DNA of 64,000 nucleotides from Promerops cafer (lineage: Eukaryota; Chordata; Aves; Passeriformes; Nectariniidae). Of the stretch, positions 28,201-43,200 are shown piece by piece. Positions within the stretch are counted from its first letter, which is position 1; each line of letters begins with the position of its first letter. Where the stretch lies: contig VZSE01004154.1 of assembly GCA_013398275.1 (NCBI GenBank), forward strand, positions 371,976-435,975, read 5' to 3'. The position numbers and the translations under genes were made by a program. The notes under the pieces are model-generated. The model saw only the letters and a list, made by a program, of their open reading frames with translations. It was not told where the DNA came from and made no database searches.

Positions 28201-31200
28201 TGTGCAGATCAAGTTGAAGTTACGTAGCTGCACACATTTTTAAATAAATGCTTTAGGTACTGTAGAAAAATAGTTTTAAAAGAATAACTTAATAATAGGA
28301 GCTGCAAATTCAAACACAAGTGTGGAAACAAAGACACTAACACTCCTGTGCTGCCTCAAAACTCCACCCTCTTTGGAATATGCACAATTATAAACCAGAT
28401 GGTATTTTCCCCCCCAAAAGTCCCTTTGTCTTAGCCAGTTCAGGGAACATTGAGTGCTGAACCACTGCACAATCATTTGTTATTTTTCTTCCAGTTATCA
28501 AGTATGTGGCCTTCAGCATTTCAATAATTTTTGAATCACAATGAACGCTACAGTGATTTCAAACCCACCATTTAAATGGGTTCTTGAAACATCCAGTTGT
28601 TTCATAAGCATTAATTGATTCCTCCTCCAACACATAAGTGGCACAGAAGAGTGGCAACAAAATTAAACTGTCTAGACTTCTCAGTCATTTGGGGTATCTG
28701 ATCTGAGGCAGGACTCGATTCTTTCAGACTGATGGGCATCCTGTAGCATAAAACACTCCCTGCAGGTCCTCAGGCTTTGCAGTTTCAGGTGTGAGTGCTG
28801 AGTGTACCTATAAATCAGCTGCAATTTGAACCTCATAGGAAATTCATAGCAGATGGATCAGTCAACCTCATCTGAAGAGAACTCAGCTGTTTTAACAGGA
28901 ACACCACAGTTTCTCTTCTTACAGTCTTTGACATGTTCACCAAGCTCCTGGATTTCTCTAGCAAACACATACGGCTCTGTGGGACTTTCGGTTACACAAA
29001 CAGCTTGTTCTGTTCTCTTGACCACAACATACACAAACTAAAGAAAGGCTTGTTTGTGATTTCCTGCGAGTTGAAAAACATTTTACTGACAACTTCACAG
29101 CCTTGCAGCACAACTAGAATCTCTGGATTCATCATATGGATCTGTCACTTCAAGACGATTTCATGCTCCAGCTGGTCTCCCTGTGGAGGCAGCTCTAGCA
29201 CTCCCTCTTCACCTCCCACCCAAGTCCCAGTTCTGTTGCCAGCAAGTATGGTCTGCCTAGTTTATTAGACAGCCTGCCCTGGTGTAACACCTCCCCTGAC
29301 CATCAACTCCTAATATCCCCGAATCTCTCTCTTCCACACCTATCAGACACAAAAATTTGTTCCAGATTTACCTCACTTCCTCCCCTTCCATCTCTGGGTG
29401 CAAGGTAGCCAGTCAGATCCATCCCTTCAGTCTGCAGGTACTGCCTGGAGTCTGCTTTAGACACATATGTGACAGCACAGCCAAGCCAGCTGAACTGCTG
29501 CTTCTGTTTATGACCCTCACAGGAAGCTTTTAGGTTGGAAGCCAGTTGTCACTTGGGCAAACAGAATTACCCTGGTCATGCAGGAGCCCTCCCAAGCTCC
29601 AAAGGCAAGCAGCCATTAGGGATAGGAAGCCATTAAATCAACTTGGCACTACGGAGCTGAATTGTTCCTCCCCAGGGACTGAGCACACTGCATAGAATCA
29701 TTACTGATACTTTTCAGCTACTAAACTAACAGCCTCCAGTAAACATGTTTAAAAATTCTGAAGATGTTTAAAGTGGCTAAACTAGAGTAGACTTAACAGA
29801 AATGAAAAAGTTGGAATGGAAATGAATGGAATGGAAAAACCTCACTCAGTCTGCCAGTCAGCAAATTTTACAGGAATACTGCCTTTCCTCAAAAAATCAG
29901 GCAAAGTGCTGCAACTGCAGTCTCCTTTAACAGGAAAACAATAACCAAGAAATCCCAGCAAAACCACCACCAACAAAATGTCAAACATTTTGACCATTTA
30001 AAAAACAAAATAACACTAAATATACACTCCTATTCTGACAACCATAATAAATACATTTCTAACATACAGTAAAAATATTTCAGCTTTGACAAATAGTTTC
30101 ATCGACCTAGCTAGGCAGTTGTCATTCTAAAGGCATAGAGCTTGAAGAAGTAGACAGGAACTTAGAAGCCCTTTATTTTATATTTTAGACCACTATATCC
30201 GTATGTACCATTTAAGCAACAGGTTCTTTTCTCCAACTACTGCCCTGTTCCAGTACAGTGTAAGATATGTTTCAGTTTTCATTAATGCTCATCTCAGTAG
30301 TTTGCTGTACAAGAGGAGTTTCATACAGGAAATGAGAGCCTTTCAGCTATAACCAGCATATGTTCAGCTTAGAAGATGAAAGTAAGTCCTTAAAAAGACC
30401 CAGCCCACAATAAACCCCCTCAACGACTGACTCTACCTCCATCATTCAAATCAACTGAAGTTCTCCAAGGACAGACACTCCCTAACTGCAGCCATTAAGA
30501 TCTGTAGGTACAATTCATAAAAATTGCTGTGATCGCTGGAACAACTTCATGTGAGCAGACAAAATATAAACAGGACAGTAACAAATTGACAGCTCAATTT
30601 AAGAGAGCATGGTGTGTAATTCATTTAGAAAAGTATGTACAATGAAGTCAAAATCTGGCTGTAATAAACCATTTCTGGGCTTTGAAGTATTCATACAGTT
30701 AATACACAAAATCTTCTTCCAGAGCTGAAGGGCTGTTAATCCCAAATAAGGCAGGTGCCACCACTCAACTGCCTAATTTGCTAAGAAACTGTTCAAGCAT
30801 CATCTATTTCAGCAGCAGCAAATACGCAAACAATGGCTATGCAAACTTGTTCTTAGGAACTCCCAGCAAGAGCTGCAAGCATTTATTTGTGTAATGTGCT
30901 ACTACACACACCATTGTGGTTTCAGAAAAAATAACCCACACTGAGTCAGCAGGTAATCTCTTGCACTTTTCCCCCTCCTCATTCACACATTAGAAAAGGA
31001 AACAATTAGTATCAGAGACAAAAAAAAAAGCTTTAATTCACAGTCTGTGAACGTATCTGCATGAAACTTAACAGCAAGTTTGCAATACAAAAATTACGTG
31101 TAAAAGCAGGGCTTAGCCAGGTCTACATAAGCTCTAAGACAGTCCTTCACCAAAGTAAGATTAACTATGCTTTATGCCAAAAAAAGTGACTGGAATTGAG

Positions 31201-34200
31201 TTTTTAAATCAATCCTAATCATAAAACTCATCTAGAAGACCAGCAGAAAAAGCTTCTACAGCTATGTTTACAGACCCAAATCAACAGGAATCCATTGCCT
31301 AGCCAGTCATGGTTTTGGTTTAGCCACAAGGTGACAGGGGACTCCAAGTAATGCTCAGAATCACAGACTTTGAATTACTTGCTATTGTCTGTGCACTTAA
31401 CACCACTTTTAATCTTGTGCAATGAAAGTTGGAGCTACTATTTTTTATCTTTGTAGAATTTCTGGACTCTCAGAGAATACATGGTGGAAATCCATTAGCA
31501 ACTTAACTATGCACAAAAGCCAGCACAAGTATCTAGAATTCTCCTATCCTAGAAAAATTAACTGGTGAAGGTTTAAAAGCATCTCTTTCTCATTGCATTG
31601 AGACACATTAATTTGAACATGAAGTAAAATGTTGCTCCTGAAAAGCAAGTATCATAGCCTGTATGTCAAGAATTATTTTTTCAGTGACTTTTTTTTGCTT
31701 TGGCCATTATTTTCCAGGTTAGAACAGATAAAGAAGAGTCAGGAACAGACACATAAATACATTTGTATTTAGGAGCCCACTCCTTGTCTCTCTTTTACTC
31801 TATCATGGTTCTGCGCCTTTATATCTTTCAGCTTTGATAAAGGACTTATTAATTCAATGTCTTCTCAGGGCCTGGTGACTAGTGAACCATAGCAGGAAGT
31901 GCATCACTTATCATGAGAAACTTACAGAACAAGCAGGGTTTTAAAGAGTTTAATTTTCTATTTAATACTCCCACATGTATTTTCTGTAAGTTCCTCACGC
32001 TTTAACATCAAATGCGTCTCAAAAATGCCCTCACATCCATTTCTGTAACACCACACTCAGTGAGAGATTTCTTATTTCTCATACATGTACATCCAAAATA
32101 CATTTATGTACAATGTATTACTAATGCAGTAAATTATTTCAAGGGCAGCATCACGTGTGGTAAAATCCTACTGAACGTTTTTAGTTTAAGGAACTCTAGT
32201 GCATTTCATAACCTCAGACAACAGCACTGATGTAATACTGCAGTGTTTAACGCACAGTCCTCTCCCACATGGCAGTGAGTGGGTGAGTGCAGCAACCAAA
32301 AGAGAACCCTGGCTTCCTTTTGATCAATTATCTCCGTCATAAAGAGATCCTAAGAGAGGGCATGGTGAGTAAACCACTTCCTACTCAGAACTGCAATTTG
32401 CAACAGTAACTTTCTAATGCAACTTTTCTTAATCATATGAAAAATCCAGCCAAGTTCTTAAAATAAAAAACCCACAACACTAACTTGAAATGCATGAACA
32501 TATAAAAATATAAAATTTTCTGAAAATTAAGAAAGTTGGGAATAAACCACGAAGTCATAAAGCTCCAGCCAGCTTATGGTGGTGAATAGCCCATGGGGAA
32601 AAAGCTGCTCTAATTCTGCTTTGTGCTGCAAGCGGGATACAAAAATAAGAGCAGCAGGACTCCCAGTGAACCATGCTGCTACCCCACTATAAAATCAGAC
32701 ATATTCCAAATTATCTTTAAGTAATAAAAATACCTTGATGTCCAGCAATTTCCATCTTACCTGAATTATGAGCCTAAGCCATTAAATCATCACCAGTTTC
32801 ACTAGCTTAGTTCTATCACAGAATAGCTTCCCCCTTCATACCAAGTTAGAGAACAGCAAACAGACCACTTTGCTGGGTCCTACTCCAACTTAACTACTCA
32901 TCTGGGCTTAAAGAGTTGACTAAGACAAGAACATCGTCTTAACTTCTTAATGAAAATCACATTAGCAAATATACTGAAAATTTACTGTTTCTATAATGCT
33001 CTTTGACATGCTGTAGCATTTTCACACTTCAGAGCCAAAATTAAGTTTGGTAGTGAAAGCTCCTCAAGTTGTTGCTAAGAAGTTTTACTAAAATGTGGCA
33101 AACATTCTGCTCCAGAACCACAACTCCTGTAATTCGTTTTTCTTATTTGATGTCTTCTTATTTGATAAGAATTTCTTATCATGGTTAACCAGAAGAAATA
33201 ATTCTGAAGCAAAACTAGCAATAAATTTTACCATTCCAACCCCCATAAAATACCACCAGCAGCAGTAATTCTGTCAGTAACGGCCTACTGCAAGTTCTGG
33301 CTGTCAGCTGCACTGCACATTCCCAGCTTTCTCACCAGACCAAATTCAACTGGAATTACAAGACACTAATCCCAATAAAAGTGACGGCTTTGGCAGCAGA
33401 GATGAGCAGCTGTGAAAAACTTCTGCTGGAGTTCCCTAGACAACATATACTCAACTCCTCATAAGGCAGATTTCAAGGAAAGTCACATAAAAAGAAAAAT
33501 GCTATTGGTACCAGGATGTGCAGACATCTGGTATCAGCAAAGACAAATCCCATAACGTTCTAACAAACAACCAAATATTAAAGGATTAATATATTTCCTT
33601 ACTGTACTACTAGTTGCTGGCACACAGATCCATTGTCTGTTATCAATTCGTTCAGTTTTAATTCAAGGTGAACTTTTCCCTGAAAAAAAACAGGAGAGAA
33701 ACACAAATAGTTTTGAAAGCATTTCTTTTAAAAGTAGGAATTAGAACAATAATATAGTTTACAGTTAGAAGTTATTTGAGGTAATTCCAATATAACCACT
33801 TGAAGAAAATACCTCATCTAAAGCACATATCCTGCAAGTAGAGCAGGATGGATGCACTTGAACTTTGAGACAATGCTATAGAGAAGCACTATCTCATCTG
33901 CAGACAGCACAAGAATCAGTCAAGCCTATAAAGATATAACACACACAAGTATTTCTTCCAGCATGAGCAATTACAAAGAGCAAGAGTCTCAGTTATTTTG
34001 TCCCAAGCACGGCATGAACCCTTGCACAGATATGAATTTCTGAACACTTCAGGACAAAGTTCTAAGATGACCTTGGACTCTGAAGGCAGGTAGGTATACT
34101 TAGAAAAGTAGAATAGCATGCAATAGCCATAACCAGCAGCATTTAATATCCACTGTGAAATCCTGTCCGTCCCACCAGACTGAAGATAATTTAGAAATGT

Positions 34201-37200
34201 ACTGTGCATCCCAGGGCAGTTTTCAACTACCTCATGAAGACTGCTGATGTACTCAAGGAACAGAAAACACAACCAAAAGAGAGGGAAAGGTGGCAATAAC
34301 TGCTAAACGCAGCTTCCTCCTTTTCTTTTCCTGATATGGCAGGATGTATTTAAGAAAAAGAATCCACAAATTATGGCACAGCATGGATTAACTTCAGAAA
34401 CCAGCGAGGCCCAACCTACTGCAACCTCTCAATAAAAAGCTCCATAACTTTAAACCATGATAGGCAACTTTCTTGGGATGACCAAAATTTAGTACTTGAA
34501 TCTTGCTCCAAACAGTTACTGCCTGAACAATACCTGCTACTCCTCTCAGTGCCTGGCTGTTTGTGCTGGCTTTTACATCTAAGATTAGCACACACTGACA
34601 GAGTCTGTCCTCTAACAATGATCTCCTCGGTATTCTCAGACTTCCTCTATTTGCTAAATGGAACATCAGATGATACTGGTCTGTTCACAATCAAAATTCT
34701 CAGGGAAGGGTTCTGGAAGGTGATTTGCAAGAGTGGCAAAGGAAGCAAGTGATAATCTGAACTACAGCTTTGCCTTTCTGCTAAAATGGAAGTAAAACCC
34801 TTAGCTGACCTTGCAGACATTTCTATAGCAGTTATGTTTTGACAAAACTGCAATGTTTTTATTGTAAATCCCCTGGGGCAAAGGCTGCGTTTCCCTCTCT
34901 GTTCGTCACATGGGAGGAGAAATGAAGCTTCTTTTACAAGGCAGTTCCAAACCTAACTGCTTTGGAATGCCTGCCAAGTATTTTGCAAACTGTTACTACA
35001 GGGACAGGAACACAGGTACATTAAGAAAGTATTTGTCAAGCAGAGAAACTCCATTACAAAAACAGATTGACAGGATAAAAACAGGATACCGAGAAGCACG
35101 CCAACAGCCTTACAAGGCAAAGGTTTTGAATGACAAATGAAAAGACAAACATTAGTATTTATTAAAATAGCTGACTTCACTTGTTTCAGAAAACAGATGC
35201 TGTGAACAGCCCAAATATCTTCCTTTTGCTTTTAAAACCCAAACCCACAAACCGTGTTTTAGACCGAACAGTAGGAGTGAAACAGCACATTGCTGCTCCT
35301 GAGAACTACCTGTGGATGCAGTTTGCTCCCAGCTCAGTACTATGATGACTACAGTAAAATGAATCTAAGTAAATATTTCCCCAACGTGCACAGAGAGTTT
35401 TAGAACATTTTTGTCATTTTATTTGTAGAGAGCAGCGTGATGGTTTCCTAAAGTTGCTGATCTGCAGATCTATATCAGAACTTCTGACACAATATGCAAC
35501 TGGGTTTTAAATGTGGCTGTACAGAAGGCTTTTACTTCAAAATAGAGGAATCAGCCATTCCTATACAAGAAACAATAAACAAACTGACTTGGTGTGAGTG
35601 CACTTGGCATCTGTAGATCTCAGGATTGTTCAAAGGCAGGTAGGTACCATTTTAACTTTACAAATGGATTAACAATCAATTTTCAGGTACTTAATATAGG
35701 AAGATGGAGTTTTACTGATACAGATCCTATCAATTTTAAGAAAAAGAACAGCGAATGTTCAAAAAACCTTAACAGTGTGTGAAAAATTTTGATCTTACAA
35801 ATGTCTTTTTCAAGTACAGATCTCTATAAAAACTCTAACTATGTATAAATACAGGTATGAAACAATATATGTATATATCATTCTCTATAAAAGTTTCTTG
35901 CTATGAATAATATAGATCAAAGGCGTGTTTAATCAAATGAGCCAGTTTCAAACCAGATTAATGAAGATTTTACATTCTGCTGTGTTACATTCTGTAACAA
36001 AGCCATGGAAAACTATGAAGTTTTTATTTCCAATATGTAAGAAATCACTAAATTCTATTAATGGAATATTCTACTTATACTTTCACATACTCACATAGTA
36101 TTACGACAGAAAGTAATACCTTTCTCGATATATTTTTATGACAGAAAAAGCATAGCAAGCATGACAATTATTAAGTCAAAGTGGAAACTGCCTTTCAGTT
36201 TATATCTGGAAAGTGCTTTCTAGAATTTTCAGAGTGATTACATGAAAGAATTCAAAGAAGACAGTGTAGCTGAGCTAGATCATCTCTAGGTCCCTTCCAA
36301 ATGAACCATTCTATTCCATTCTATCATAACCGAAAGAGGGCTGATTTTCAACAGAGAAGTGGAAGTGTTATTCAGATGTTTTCAAAATCCGTCTTCATGT
36401 AAAGCAACCACATGCCCTCCTATATCCAAGAGCTGCAGGCTGAACTTACGGCTCATAAATGAATCATCTGTGGAAATAATAGAATTCTGTGCACATTCAG
36501 ATCTTGTAAAAGTAGACAGGATTCTCCCTACCCAAAGGGACTTTTAGGTTACTTAAAAAAACCAAACACTGTTAAGTCTAAGACTTTTGCCGTCAGGCAA
36601 ATCTGGGAAAAAACCCTATAAAAATCTAATAGTTTATCACAGCAAGAAGGCAAAGAGATTCTCAAGAATTCTGTTTTGTTCTTGAAACCAAAAAGAAAAT
36701 TGCTACAACTTCTAGAGCCATCTCACTTTTACTTATTTCTAGAACAATCTTGAAGAACCAGAACCACAGGCTGAAACAAAAATGTGAAGTGCAAGTTGTT
36801 TGATACTGAATGCAGAAAGTGTTTCAAGATAAGATACATGATCACACCACAAGTACCTCCAAGTTTTGGAGACTAACCATTTCAATGTCACAGAATCAGC
36901 CATTATTTCAGTTAACACCAAAAATTACTAAAAAAAAAATTATTCAAGAGTTTTAGGATCCATTCATGTGCCTCAAGTACATGATTCCTCTTACAAGCAT
37001 TTTAGACATCAAAATACTGTTAAAGACATTTCCCAAACAGTTGTTTCATGTCTTCTGCCAGTTTTAAGTACCTTGAGGATTAATACCAGCTTAGGTATAG
37101 AGAGCATTATTCTCTAACCAAACTGAAGACACAACTGCCTCGCAAGAAATACAGGTGCTAAGCCCTATCTCCTACAGCTCAATGTAATCTTCTACCATCA

Positions 37201-40200
37201 CATGTCCTTATCTGTACTTAACTTTTGAAATGGAAATGTGCAATTTATTAGTTACCTGAACCTCTGAATTAGAATCAACAGGTTGAAGCATAAACCAGTT
37301 CTCTTTTCCTGTGTAGTTGCATAAATCTTCTTTTTTGATTGACACCTTTCCTGAGGGAGGGTGGTAGGGGGAGAGAAGCATAAATATTACCTTCATCTGA
37401 ACAGAACAAATATTTAATTATGTTTGAAATGTGATTTTTTCTAAACTCTCTTTTAAATTTTGCTTTATGATGCTATATGAAGAACATAAAACAAGGAATG
37501 TTATGGGTAAGTAAAACAGGAAATTGTTTATATAAATCCTGATGGCATTAATTATTATTTGTTATCCTGGATATCACCAATAAGAAGGTAAAATAAAGAA
37601 CACACTTGAGGCTGGAAATAACAGATTTGCGAGAACAAAAACGGTGTTCAAGAATGTTTAAACAGGAAACTGAAGTAGATGCCTTTTACTCTTCTGATTG
37701 CTATTTGGAAAGCTGTTATTATATCAAATTATCTGACATCCTGGTGCAAATTATTTCCTTCCTCAATTCAAGTAAAGCAAAGGCTTCTTCCACAGCAGAC
37801 TATTAGAACTTTGTAGCAACTGTATCCAAAAAGGAGCTGCAATAAAGTCATTATGCAGTGGAGGGAGAAATAGAAATCCACCTCCTGTGATTTTTCACTT
37901 AAACTACACAAGTTGCTGCCAAATGCTTTTTAAGTCACTAAGTTACAGGTTGCACTGACAGGGAAGAAATTATCTATAAATGGTTTTAAGAGTTATTCCA
38001 CAATTGTAATTATTGTGGAATTATTCCACAATTTATTCTTTAAAGATCTGTAAGTAGTGACAACTATTCAAATATTCCAATGAAGCAAAAGTGGAGAAGA
38101 AACAAAAAGAATTTTTAGAAATGTATTCAGACCATAATAAGACTATAAAATGTCCTACTAGCCTAAAAAACAAAACATATTTTAGTATAATAGAATGAAG
38201 CAAGGAAACAAAATCCTTCTTTTCAAACTTTAAAGGAGCATTTAAGCGCACTATATACAGTTTTGAAAGATGCTTCACCAATAATTGTATCCCTAATCCT
38301 ACAGATAATGCTACTGAAAACAACCAAGTGTTCTGCAAGATGCAGACAGCACTTCATAGACACTTACCTATACGCAGGTCCTTTTGTAAAACACTTTTAT
38401 CATAAATGTAGAAGGACAACCACTGGAATGTTCTTGGAATCTCAAAGTAAAACTCCTCTCCAAAATAAGGACTGAAAAGAAAGGTTTGAAGTTAAAACAG
38501 AGAAACACTTTATGCAATTTATATAGAAGATGAACATTAAAAAGCTGCATTTTACTGCTGTCCCAGCCTGTGGACCTTAGCACTACACTGAGCTATGATC
38601 AAAGGTGCCCAAAACCATTTCAGTACAAGAACACACAATAACATGGCAATGCCTTCTGTTTGTTTAATCAAAGCTAAGAATCAGAGCACACAGAGTGTGC
38701 AGTGGTGTCTACTCTGCAATTTCAATTCTATTTGTCTGTCTTGAAATTATTCTAGCTGGTTCTCTAGACTTCCTGAGACATGCGCAAGTTTTGTTTCATT
38801 TTCTTATTCAGTACATGATTAAACTACATTTAAACAGGACTTATTGATTACTTAACTGACTGGCATTTGTTTAGCTCTAACTTCCACATCAAAACTGCTG
38901 CTCTAAGATTCAGACCTGTAAGAAATCATTATCACTAGAAACGATAAGATAGAACAGTGAAAAAGAGAAATTTTAATCACAAATACACACGATCTCCCTC
39001 TTGCCAAAACAGTCACCACATTTCTCCATCTAAAGAAGTCCAATATCATATTTACAGTTCACCCTATTTAACTGCCATGTGCACAGCCCTCTACAGAAAA
39101 AGACTCTGGGTTCCTCTGTTACACATATTTCATACAATGTGTTGGTATCTTCACTCCCAGAACTGATACTCTCATTAAACTTAAGGAGCACTTATTGATG
39201 GAATCAGAGCCAGCAGTCAGAAAATTGTATTTCAAGACTGAACAAAACCACAGTGTTGTTTGTGTTACTGCAAGTGATGAATTCTGAAAGTCAAGCGGAT
39301 CCACAGAAAAACTCTGCTATTTTAGAACAACTGGGTTCTTAAAATAGTTTCAGTTACAATGTATTAATATCCACAGGGAAAGATGTTCATGAAACTACTT
39401 TTATGCAGAAAAGTACTGTGGTAAGTTATACCAAACCCTGAAACAAATGAACAAATACTGGGGTTTTTCTGTTTCCCAGCAAAGTATCATTCTGACCCGA
39501 TTGCTACAGTACTTTCAAAAAATAATACAAATATGACAAATATGCTTATGTTTGGAACAAGCAGTTCATGTTATTACCCACCCAAAGGATACCAGGAAGA
39601 ACAGGTGACCATCCCCACTCTCTTCCCTCCAAAATAATAATGGAAAAAGAAGACACCACCCCATGCTTGAAGACAATGGCTCATTAAATAAATTAAAAAG
39701 AAGAGCTGATAACTAACTTGAAAAGTGGGAAAGAACACAGCTGAAAAATCTAGTATTTCAAATGTCTAGAACAGATTTTTAGAAACAAGAACTTTAAGGG
39801 CAGGATTCATTATAAGGAATTCCACAAATGAAAATGTTCTTTTTGTTAAAACACAGACCTTTTACCACAGGCTTCAAAGCAGACAAATCAGTATTAGCCT
39901 TTGCACTACACTGAGAAAATGTTAAGAATTCTCAGTTGAAAAATTCAGCTGTGGTTTTTCAGCTCCCCTCTTTTTTTATAATTTCAAAGCCAACAAATTC
40001 TGCTTTGATTACAAGGGCTGGGTTCTCCTTGTCAGCACCATGACTGAAGGTATAAACTCACGAGCATTACCTTTAGCAGCAGCGCAGCCCTAAACAGCCT
40101 CAACTTCCTTATTACTGCCACTGCTCATTTAAATTGTATTGACACAATAACTCAGACCAAAACCGAGGATGAAACAAAGGCTTACTTTAAACTTAGGTCA

Positions 40201-43200
40201 AGTCCATGATCAGCTTCCCCTCACAGCTATACAAATAAAGTTGCAACAGTACAAACAAAGAGATACTACAGCAGAAAGAGTGAACAGTGGGAAAATGAGC
40301 TGGCACTGGTCTGCTCTAGTTAAGCTTCAGACAGTCATCCTAAGGGAACAGCAGACTGCAGTGCACACCAACAAGTGCCAAGGGTTTAAGTACCTATTCT
40401 GGATGGACCTATGGGACTATATAGCATCCAATTATAATTAGGCTGGGATGGAGACTATAAGCAGAGACTTCCAAATATCTATTTAGCACCTTTATCTTGC
40501 ACCTAAGAGAGCAAACTACGCAGCTACACGTATCCCCCAAAGGATAAACAGCCATTAACTCTACTATTAATTTGACTTCAACACTACATTAAGTCTCAGA
40601 TTTGGCAAAAAAATAATATGAGCACAAAAAGAAGGTAATACATTGTTCTACTCATGTTGATATATTTTTCTTTACCTAAATTAACAGCGGTTATCAGTTG
40701 TTGATTTATCAGCAAAGTATGAGGCAAAGAGAAAATTTAAGGTAAAGAACACAATGTATTGGTAAAGAAATTATGTAGATACAGAATAGGCTGATGGGGT
40801 ACAACAGTTTACACCAATGAGGAAAAATTAAATGGGGAACTCACTCATCCTGCTCCTCAGGGATTCAGTCAGTTTAGTACTTTCATTTGTGACTTTGATG
40901 CAGGAACTTTAAAGACTGTGACGGATACAAAATTAGAAGATAGCACTAATTCAAAGGATGACCAGACTGCCATACAAGAAGAACTGGAATACAGTACTAC
41001 AGAAGATTAAATTTCACTGGGTAACACACTCCTCTGCTCTTCCCTTCCTTGGTACAGTAACCTGGCAGTTCTGTGAGGAGACTGACCAATGCCCTAGTCT
41101 ATCAGTTAATAAAAGCAATGGTTACCTCAACAAGGGAATTAATTTCTGCTGTAACCTTGCACTACCACAAAGTTCAGTTGAGAAAAAAATAAACTTAATT
41201 TAGTTTAAATTTAAAAANAATGCGCTCCACCCCCCCCAATATTTGACCACAGACGTCTGAGGAGGCTCACAGATATTCTTTCAACTTTCCAAGGGAAAAA
41301 AAAATTCTTTTTTCAGAACCCACAGAAATCCCACACCATGTCAGGAAATATTTCTTGAGTCATTAGCCAAAATATCCCTCTTTCACTTCAGTATTATTTC
41401 ATGTTTTTTTAACTTTGGAAAGTAATTTGTTTTGCATCTGCACTCCAGTAACTCTCCCAGTGCTGGTGGAAGGCCAAACCTATTTGCACATTTAAAAAAT
41501 ACACTTCTTAATAGTTTTCTATCACTGTAGTCAAAACTAATTTTAATTCTAGTGATAATTACTTCCACAGACATTTAATTAGTTGCTATTAACAAGACTA
41601 AAATTTAGATTACAACTTGTATAAATTTGCATCCCATAATACAGTGACAAAAACAGGCTGTGAATAATGTGTGTAAGAAAAAGCAAGTAAATAATATTAA
41701 TCAAAACAACGAAATTCAAAGTTGTATCTATGACTAAAATTATACTGTACTACACCTTACTGAAAAGCAATTTATAAAGTTTTCAGGTTAATAATAGATT
41801 AGAGTTTTCATCTCCTGTGCCAGTACCTCTAGGTTAGTATGGCTTCTAATTTAATACAGCAATAAGAAACAAGATGTTGTAATTAAGTTTCTGGAATGAG
41901 AGTCAACCTTCATAACTGCATATACAGTAGCAGTCAAGTATAAGCACCCAACTCTGGTTGCTGCTATTATTTTATTACATTTCACTGGTTTGTATGGAAC
42001 CTTTCCCTAATTCAGACGATGGAGGAGTCACCTATGAAGTCAGTGGAGACAGAAAGGAAAAGAATGATTCTAAACACCAGATTCTAACTTCTAGTACAAT
42101 GTTGTCATCACCTCAGAAGTTCTCTAAGTAAGGCATGTTATTTGAGACTCCTCTCTCCCCAACTGTTTTGTTATAGTGAGATTTTTTACTTCATTTTCTC
42201 TGTAAAGTATTAATGATATTGCAATTAAATTTCAGTTAAAATTTCAATACTATTAAAATATTTTTGATTGATCTAAGGTGTTTTACTTTATCAAATATTT
42301 TATTATGCAACTAACACTTCTTTTATTAGGTGATGAAACCACATAAGTTTAATAATTTGTAAATAGAACGTAATAAAAATGTCTGTGTATACATCATATG
42401 TAACAGGTCTTGTTTCTAAGCATAGTAGTAAATTCTAGGGTTTCCATTATTAACATCAAAATCAGAGAGCAAAGTCTTTCAGAGATATGTTAGGTTGGAG
42501 TCTTGCTCATCAAACTATTGTCTATTTGAAAGGGAAATGTTAAGTTTCTGCTTTATCAATACAGTCTCTAACATTTTTCTCTGAAGGACTGCTCAATTGA
42601 TTTTGTTTTGGTAATCAATTGTGGCCTGTTAAATTCTGGAAATCTGTACAGCAGTTACAGATTAGGAATATAAACAAAATATTTGTTCCTGATTGTACAT
42701 ATGTGGCATTTGCTTTTCATGCAGAAGCATAAGGAGGCTCTGAAATTATGTTCTGAAAAATTAAATTCCCTATTTAAGTTTGCCATCTGAGCTGTTCCTC
42801 ACCTGAAAACATCTGGAGAGGGAGCTCAAAGAATGAACACTAACAACAAAATCTCTGGAAAAAGGAATTAAGAAAATTTTCAAGAGTTTGAACAGACACT
42901 CTGGGTTTTAAAAGGAAGGTTTAATGTCACCTCCACATAACTGAAACTGTCACTCAGATATTCTGAACAATGAAGCTGCAGTGATGCTTTTTTGGGTCCT
43001 CTGAGAACTTCAGAGTTTTGAGACATGAAAGCCCCTATGCTACTGCAGCTGCATCATCCTGACATTTTGTTTGATTCTTTTTAAGGCTCTAAGACAGTAG
43101 CAGAATCTACAGCAAATGGTGGCCAGGGAAGCAAAGCAAGGTATTCTGTGTGGTTCCTGTTACAGTTCCCAGAACAAGAATTACAGGAGAGAACAAGGCC

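Noticed and set aside
28853..29268. Possible retroviral or LTR remnant in RASA2 intron 5
   Set aside because: No LTR ends, primer-binding site or conserved protein motif could be recognised; kept only as an unexplained block.
33916..34296. 126-codon minus-strand open frame in RASA2 intron 4
   Set aside because: No domain signature or splice context, and it is not part of the RASA2 reading frame.
41218..41218. Single ambiguous base as a biological feature
   Set aside because: It sits in a homopolymer-rich stretch and is a sequencing or consensus ambiguity.
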